Below are positions 13,166-17,515 of a stretch of DNA of 17,515 nucleotides, piece by piece; positions within the stretch are counted from its first letter, which is position 1; every line of letters starts with the position of its first letter. Under the pieces are notes generated by a model. It did not search any database. It was given only the letters and a program-made list of their open reading frames with translations, and had not been told where the DNA came from. The position numbers and the translations under genes were made by a program. Origin of the DNA: Cryomorphaceae bacterium (lineage in GTDB: Bacteria; Bacteroidota; Bacteroidia; Flavobacteriales; BACL11); contig CATEYX010000065.1 of NCBI GenBank assembly GCA_949511925.1, forward strand, positions 1 to 17,515, in the 5' to 3' direction.

Positions 13166-15589
13166 CTAATAATCCGAATTATCACTTTCACTTACATCAT
13201 CATTTTTAATACCAGATTTTTTCATTGATGATTTGAAATTAAGTTTACCAAATGTATACTTAAAACTGATTCCTATAGAACGAAATGTAATAATTCTTTC
13301 AGATCTTTGCCTGAAATTTCCCCCATTAATTTCTGTTAAAAATATTTTTTTATCTTTAAAAGGTTCAATTATTCTTATTCCTAGAGAACCTCTTTTATTT
13401 TTAAATTCTTTTTTAACTCCAAAACTCATCATACTAAAAGATGTAGAATTTCCTTGAATTGTTTGGTTAGGAGATCTAAAAAAACCCCAACATTCAGCTT
13501 TCCAGTGATCTCCTATGTTATAGCTACCGCCAAAGTTATAACTGTATAATAAAGAACTTGTTAAGGAAATTGGTTGGCCATCAATCACTCCGTTTCCTTT
13601 ATATTGATACAGGTTAAATCCTGTACGGATATTAAATTTATCAAAACGTAGCGAACCAAAATAATTAATTCCATAATTATTGCTTGAGCCAATATTTTCA
13701 TACCTACTAGTTGTAATTCCATTTCTAATACTTGAGTAGCTTTCTATTATGTCACTAGTATTTTTAATGTATAAGTTATAGCTACCTTGATATTTTCTGC
13801 CAAATTGATTATAGCCCATTTCTATTTGTTTAGCATTAGCAGGAGTTAGTTCTGGATTTCCTTCAGTTGTGCTATAATCATTAATTTTTATTGTATTTGG
13901 ATTTATATTTTGAATTCCAGGTCTTAATATACGATTACTGTAAGACAATTTTAATGATTTAGTTTTACTAAAATTCTTTGAAATAGTTATATTTGGTAAG
14001 ATATTACCATATTTATTTCCTTTAAAATCACCATTAATTATTGTGTATTCGTATCTGACGCCTGTTTTTAAACCTATATCATTATTAAATAACCAATCAC
14101 TAGAAATGTAAGTAGATAGTACCTGTTGCTTATAATTAAAAATGTTTTGAGGAGAAGAATAATTTGTAAATTCTGAAACTGTTGTACTAACTAACTCTCT
14201 GTCTCTATTAATTAATTTAGCTCCTATTTCTAATTTATTATCTTCCATAAAAGGATGAGTATAATCAGTTTGCAAAGTGATTTCTATTTCTTTTTCATCA
14301 TTATATGTGCTGTACTGATTTATTTTTTCTTTCGAACTATTGATGTTGTCATCCCCTAAATCACCGCCAATTTGTAAAGAGATATTAAATTCTCTCTCAT
14401 CATCATTCGCAAAAGTTTTAGTGTAATCTGTACTCCATTCTATATTTTTGCTTTCATTACTAGATCCTAAGAAGGATTTATAAATAATGGTATCGTTATT
14501 ATTTGTTATAGTATTGTTATCACTAAATGATCCTCTACTTCCAAACCTAATATCTGACATAATGCTATTATAAGCATTAATATCGTAATACATATTTACA
14601 GAACCTCCAATTCCAACCCAATTACCAAATGTTTTACTAACTTGATTTAATACACTTGTATCACCATAGCTGTCCCAATCTTCTCTAAATAAATTAGATT
14701 CACCTTCTCTTGGCCAACTGTATCGTGCGCTAGCTCTTGCAGAAATACCAAATCTACCTTTTCCTAAACTAATGTTTGCAGATTGCTTATTCATTCTATT
14801 TCCAAATGAACCATTAACAGTACTTTTATAACCATCAATAACTTTTCTTTTGGTTATAATGTTAACAATTCCTGCATCTCCTTCACCATCATATTTGGCG
14901 CCAGGGCTAGTTATAACTTCAATGCTTTTAATTTCATCAGCTGGAATCATCTGAAGGGCTGTAGCTATATCAGAACTAAAAAAAGTTGACGCCTTTCCAT
15001 TTACTAAAAATTTAATGTTTTTTGAACCTCTTAAACTTACTTCTCCTTCTAAATCAACAGTAAGTAGAGGAGTTTTTCTTAATACATCTGTCGCATCATT
15101 TAATCCTTCATTCATGTCGTTTTCTGCGTTATATACTATCTTGTCTATCTTAGATTCAAAGATTGGCTTCTGTTCTTTAATCTTAACTTCTGAAAGCATC
15201 TCATTATTAGAAATTAGTAATATATCGTTGAGCTTAATGTCTGGCTTTTTTTTGGTTAGTCCAAAATCAACATTTTGCATCTCATATCCTAAATAGCTCA
15301 CACTAATTTTGTAGCTACCCGTTCGAATTTTATTCATACTGAATCTTCCTTTTGCATCCGAAATTGTACCTTCAATTATTTTATCCCACTTAGTGTTTGT
15401 GAGACTAATATTGGCGTATTCAAGTATTTCCCCAGTTTTGCTATCTACAATTTTACCACTAACATTTCCCTTTATATAATCTTTGGAGTTGTCTTTTCCA
15501 GAACCTTTATAGCTCCCACTTCCACCACCTCTTTCTTGTGCTAAAGTGAAAAAAGGGATTATCAGTGCAAAAAATATTATACGTTTCAT
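13166..15589 (-). CDS. TonB-dependent-receptor-like outer-membrane beta-barrel protein
   Basis: An 807-residue protein with signal peptide MKRIIFFALIIPFFTLA, likely cut before QERGGG. A Gly/Ser-rich spacer follows (about 20-40), then a carboxypeptidase-regulatory-like domain (about 43-125, GKIVDSKTGEILEYANISL to YKISVSYLGYEMQ). A plug-like domain comes next (about 140-250, DATDVLRKTPLLTVDLEGEVSLRGSKNIKFLVNGK and GAKYDGEGDAGIVNIITKRK), and the rest is a large beta barrel with alternating aromatic strands. This order is the Bacteroidota outer-membrane beta-barrel family 3 group, related to SusC but smaller. No SusD partner gene is adjacent. The ligand is unknown. No TonB box is clear. It ends with TAG. 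Confidence 0.88.
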   Translation of the reverse strand: MKRIIFFALIIPFFTLAQERGGGSGSYKGSGKDNSKDYIKGNVSGKIVDSKTGEILEYANISLTNTKWDKIIEGTISDAKGRFSMNKIRTGSYKISVSYLGYEMQNVDFGLTKKKPDIKLNDILLISNNEMLSEVKIKEQKPIFESKIDKIVYNAENDMNEGLNDATDVLRKTPLLTVDLEGEVSLRGSKNIKFLVNGKASTFFSSDIATALQMIPADEIKSIEVITSPGAKYDGEGDAGIVNIITKRKVIDGYKSTVNGSFGNRMNKQSANISLGKGRFGISARASARYSWPREGESNLFREDWDSYGDTSVLNQVSKTFGNWVGIGGSVNMYYDINAYNSIMSDIRFGSRGSFSDNNTITNNNDTIIYKSFLGSSNESKNIEWSTDYTKTFANDDEREFNISLQIGGDLGDDNINSSKEKINQYSTYNDEKEIEITLQTDYTHPFMEDNKLEIGAKLINRDRELVSTTVSEFTNYSSPQNIFNYKQQVLSTYISSDWLFNNDIGLKTGVRYEYTIINGDFKGNKYGNILPNITISKNFSKTKSLKLSYSNRILRPGIQNINPNTIKINDYSTTEGNPELTPANAKQIEMGYNQFGRKYQGSYNLYIKNTSDIIESYSSIRNGITTSRYENIGSSNNYGINYFGSLRFDKFNIRTGFNLYQYKGNGVIDGQPISLTSSLLYSYNFGGSYNIGDHWKAECWGFFRSPNQTIQGNSTSFSMMSFGVKKEFKNKRGSLGIRIIEPFKDKKIFLTEINGGNFRQRSERIITFRSIGISFKYTFGKLNFKSSMKKSGIKNDDVSESDNSDY

Positions 15590-15616
15590 CTATATGTTTT
15601 AAAAATAATTAGTCTC

Positions 15617-15624
15617 CAAATGTA
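15617..15624 (-). promoter_or_regulatory. -7 box of outer-membrane receptor gene
   Basis: The minus strand reads TACATTTG, an exact TAnnTTTG match, 28 bp before the ATG at 15589. A TTTG lies upstream at 15649-15652, but the 24-bp spacer is longer than usual. Confidence 0.55.
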
Positions 15625-15699
15625 TATTTATTTAGTAGTAAAACTATACAAAAATATGTTTTATTTGATATTGCTAAAAAATATTGAAATAAAATAGGC

Positions 15700-17115
15700 T
15701 TAAATTTTGCATGACCAACCAAACAAACTCTTTTCTTTGATTATTTCAGCAACACCTTCTGGCACTTGGTCTTCCCAATTTCCTTGTTCACAGTTTTTTA
15801 TTTTCTTTAAAACTTCTCTAGAAAAAATACCTAAAACTCCAGGATTAAAGTCTAAATCTATTAATCTTCCGTTACTAAGTAAGTAGTTGTATAAATCTTT
15901 AATTCTTGGATGAATAGGGATATTACCACTATTTAATAATTCGGTTTTATCATTTGGTTTGTATGGGTATAAATAGAAACGAATGTCTCTTGTAAAGATA
16001 ATTCCAAATGCTTCCATTATTCCTCCATTCAGATTTCTATAGTATTGTTCATCAAACATTCCTACCAAATTATCAACTCCAAGAATAAGTCCCATTCTTA
16101 ATTTTGTAAATTGAGATAAATATTCTATTAGTTTATAATATTTTCTATAGTTAGATATCATTACTGTATAACCTAGTGAACAAAGGATGTCTACTCTATC
16201 TAAAAAATCCCTTTCATCAACTTCTCCTTCAGCTTTTAAATTACTAAGTGTAATTTCAAAAAGCAGTTGAATATTTTCTTCTTTTACTTTTGTGTTTTTC
16301 TTAAATTCTTTCAATCCTCTATCAAGCATATCAATATTAACCTTAGTGACAGGCCTAAAACTCCCCCTTATAGTTACGATATTTTTTTTATGTAAGATGT
16401 CAGAAGGTTGCTGATTCATTCCGTCAGGAGTAAATATGACTGCATTTGTCATACGTTCCTTTACTAAGGTAAGACTTAATAAACGATTATCGACATGATC
16501 AAAAGCAGGCCCTAGCACTTCAATCATATCTATTTGTACTTTATCCTTTGATAGATTGTCGTATAATTGCTTTAATATTTCTTTAGGATCTGTTTCATTA
16601 AAGCAAGCATGTAACATATTTGTCCCAATAATGCCAACCGTTTCTTGTTGTAGCTGAGCGTCAGGGTCATTCAGTAAAACATGAATAATGAAATCACTTG
16701 GTTTTTGATTAGGAGTTAACTGAAAGCGCAAGCCCATCCATCCATGCCCTTTTGTTGTTTTAGAATAATTAATAGTTGCTATTGTGTCGGCAAATGCAAA
16801 ATAACGCGTATCTTTATAATTATCCTTATTTAATCGCTCCTCCAAAAGAGAGTATTCTTTTTGGAGCATTTTCTCTAATCTTGATTTACAAACATATCTT
16901 CCGTCTGGTTCTTTTTCATATATAGCATCAGAAAAATCCTTGTCATAAGCTGACATAGTTTTCGCAATTGTACCTGAAGCAGAACCAACTCTAAAAAAAT
17001 TTCGTACTACTTCTTGACCTGCACCTATCTCAACAAATGAACCATAAATGGAATCATCTAAATTAATTGCAAGTGCCTTTTGAGCTGGTGAAAGAATCAT
17101 GTTATTTTTATCCAT
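15700..17115 (-). CDS. Conserved cytoplasmic protein of unknown function (often mislabelled)
   Basis: A 471-residue soluble protein without signal peptide or membrane segment. Its N-terminal third has a highly ordered block: LSPAQKALAINLDDSIYGSF, VEIGAGQEVVRNFFRVGSAS, GTIAKTMSAYDKDFSDAIY. Further landmarks are ETVGIIGTNMLHACF, VLGPAFDHVDNRLLSLTLV and IRFYLYPYKPND. From memory, homologues occur in several phyla and carry unreliable names such as TonB-dependent receptor or nicotinate-nucleotide adenylyltransferase. The sequence supports neither: there is no barrel or plug, and no HxGH nucleotidyltransferase motif. ATG 17115 (or 17100) is preferred to an in-frame TTG at 17139, which lies in the -7 box. 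It is monocistronic, between the receptor gene and a divergent hydrolase gene. Confidence 0.85.
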   Translation of the reverse strand: MDKNNMILSPAQKALAINLDDSIYGSFVEIGAGQEVVRNFFRVGSASGTIAKTMSAYDKDFSDAIYEKEPDGRYVCKSRLEKMLQKEYSLLEERLNKDNYKDTRYFAFADTIATINYSKTTKGHGWMGLRFQLTPNQKPSDFIIHVLLNDPDAQLQQETVGIIGTNMLHACFNETDPKEILKQLYDNLSKDKVQIDMIEVLGPAFDHVDNRLLSLTLVKERMTNAVIFTPDGMNQQPSDILHKKNIVTIRGSFRPVTKVNIDMLDRGLKEFKKNTKVKEENIQLLFEITLSNLKAEGEVDERDFLDRVDILCSLGYTVMISNYRKYYKLIEYLSQFTKLRMGLILGVDNLVGMFDEQYYRNLNGGIMEAFGIIFTRDIRFYLYPYKPNDKTELLNSGNIPIHPRIKDLYNYLLSNGRLIDLDFNPGVLGIFSREVLKKIKNCEQGNWEDQVPEGVAEIIKEKSLFGWSCKI

Positions 17116-17136
17116 TACTTGTTTCTTTGTTTTTTG

Positions 17137-17144
17137 CAAATTTA
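17137..17144 (-). promoter_or_regulatory. -7 box of the 471-residue protein gene
   Basis: The minus strand reads TAAATTTG, an exact TAnnTTTG match, 21 bp before ATG 17115. A TTTG occurs at 17161-17164 with a 16-bp spacer, shorter than ideal. Confidence 0.57.
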
Positions 17145-17205
17145 TATAGATATATCTTTACAAAACAGTTATTATATATAATTTTACAAAAAACTTTAAT
17201 TGGTT

Positions 17206-17515
17206 ATGAAAATTACTATTTTAGGAACAGGAACTTCACAGGGTGTACCGGTAATTGCATGTAAATGTGAGGTTTGTATTTCCTCAAATTCAAAAGATAA
17301 TAGATTGCGTTCATCAGTAATGATTGAGGTTGATGACCTTAATCTTGTAATAGATACTGGTCCTGACTTTAGGCAGCAAATGCTAAGAGAAAGGGTTATG
17401 AAGGTAGATTCTATTTTATTTACTCACCATCATAAAGACCATGTAGCAGGAATGGATGATATTAGAGCTTTTAATTATAAATCGAAAAGAGATATGCCAA
17501 TATATTGTAATCATA
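17206..17515 (+). CDS. Metallo-beta-lactamase-fold hydrolase, PhnP-like, N-terminal part
   Basis: The first 103 codons of a gene cut by the window edge. It begins MKITILGTGTSQGVPVIACK, has the cysteine cluster C19-x-C21-x2-C24 that in PhnP-type proteins binds a structural zinc, and the metal-binding motif THHHKDH (H74, H76, D78, H79). DTGPDFRQQ and DDIRAFN are also typical of this branch, which includes cyclic phosphodiesterases of the PhnP type. Substrate is unknown. ATG 17206 gives the usual N terminus. It is divergent from the 471-residue protein gene with a 90-bp gap; no exact -7 box is seen on this side (nearest TAATTTTA, one mismatch). Confidence 0.88.
   Translation, partial: MKITILGTGTSQGVPVIACKCEVCISSNSKDNRLRSSVMIEVDDLNLVIDTGPDFRQQMLRERVMKVDSILFTHHHKDHVAGMDDIRAFNYKSKRDMPIYCNH

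Noticed and set aside
15015..15296. 93-codon plus-strand open frame opposite the receptor gene
   Set aside because: Sits inside the plug region of a convincing outer-membrane protein; Ser/Leu/Phe-rich composition expected of an antisense frame.
17067..17264. 65-codon open frame spanning the gap before the PhnP-like gene
   Set aside because: It overlaps the 471-residue gene and the hydrolase gene in another frame; the hydrolase frame has the metal-binding motifs.
1..17515. Possible mobile element, phage, toxin-antitoxin, CRISPR or defence system
   Set aside because: No transposase, integrase, direct-repeat array or paired terminal repeats seen; genes are core metabolism and cell-envelope functions with uniform composition.

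Overview
The window looks like ordinary core chromosome from a low-GC member of the Bacteroidota, most likely a Flavobacteriales relative. Four things point there. The tmRNA tag reads GENNYALAA. Most intergenic regions carry the Bacteroidota -7 promoter box TAnnTTTG. The primary sigma factor is a short 287-residue form. A PorT/SprT-type outer-membrane protein of the type IX secretion system sits beside the menaquinone methyltransferase gene. I see no insertion sequence, prophage, CRISPR array, tRNA or other sign of recent transfer.

Layout. At the left edge lies the tail of an OsmC/Ohr-like gene (+). It faces ssrA (tmRNA, -), and one shared bidirectional terminator separates them. A saccharopine/alanine dehydrogenase-like gene (+, start 742) diverges from ssrA and runs tail-to-tail into rpe. 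A minus-strand block from 8070 down to 1941 then reads, in transcription order: fba, accD, rpsO, pnp, rpoD, rpe. It combines glycolysis, fatty-acid synthesis, translation, RNA decay, sigma factor and pentose phosphate pathway, with internal promoters and terminators splitting it into fba-accD, rpsO-pnp(-rpoD) and rpe units.

From 8177 a TrmH/SpoU-family RNA methyltransferase gene (+) converges on a small membrane-anchored zinc-ribbon gene (-). Next is a tight minus-strand operon, 12913 down to 9287: class I aminotransferase, PfkB/HldE-like kinase, ubiE/menG, porT. Two of its junctions are 1-nt TAATG overlaps. A 252-bp gap follows; it holds the best-matching promoter of the window (TTTG-N19-TAnnTTTG), placed immediately before a 23-codon ORF. 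Beyond it are a TonB-dependent-receptor-like outer-membrane protein (-), a conserved 471-residue cytoplasmic protein of unknown function (-), and, at the right edge, the start of a PhnP-like metallo-beta-lactamase-fold hydrolase (+).

No new multi-gene system is evident. The items most worth a second look are the uncharacterised 471-residue protein, the micro-ORF or small RNA with a consensus promoter at 12989-13095, the zinc-ribbon membrane protein, the nested inverted repeat upstream of rpoD, and the coupling of a secretion gene to a metabolic operon.
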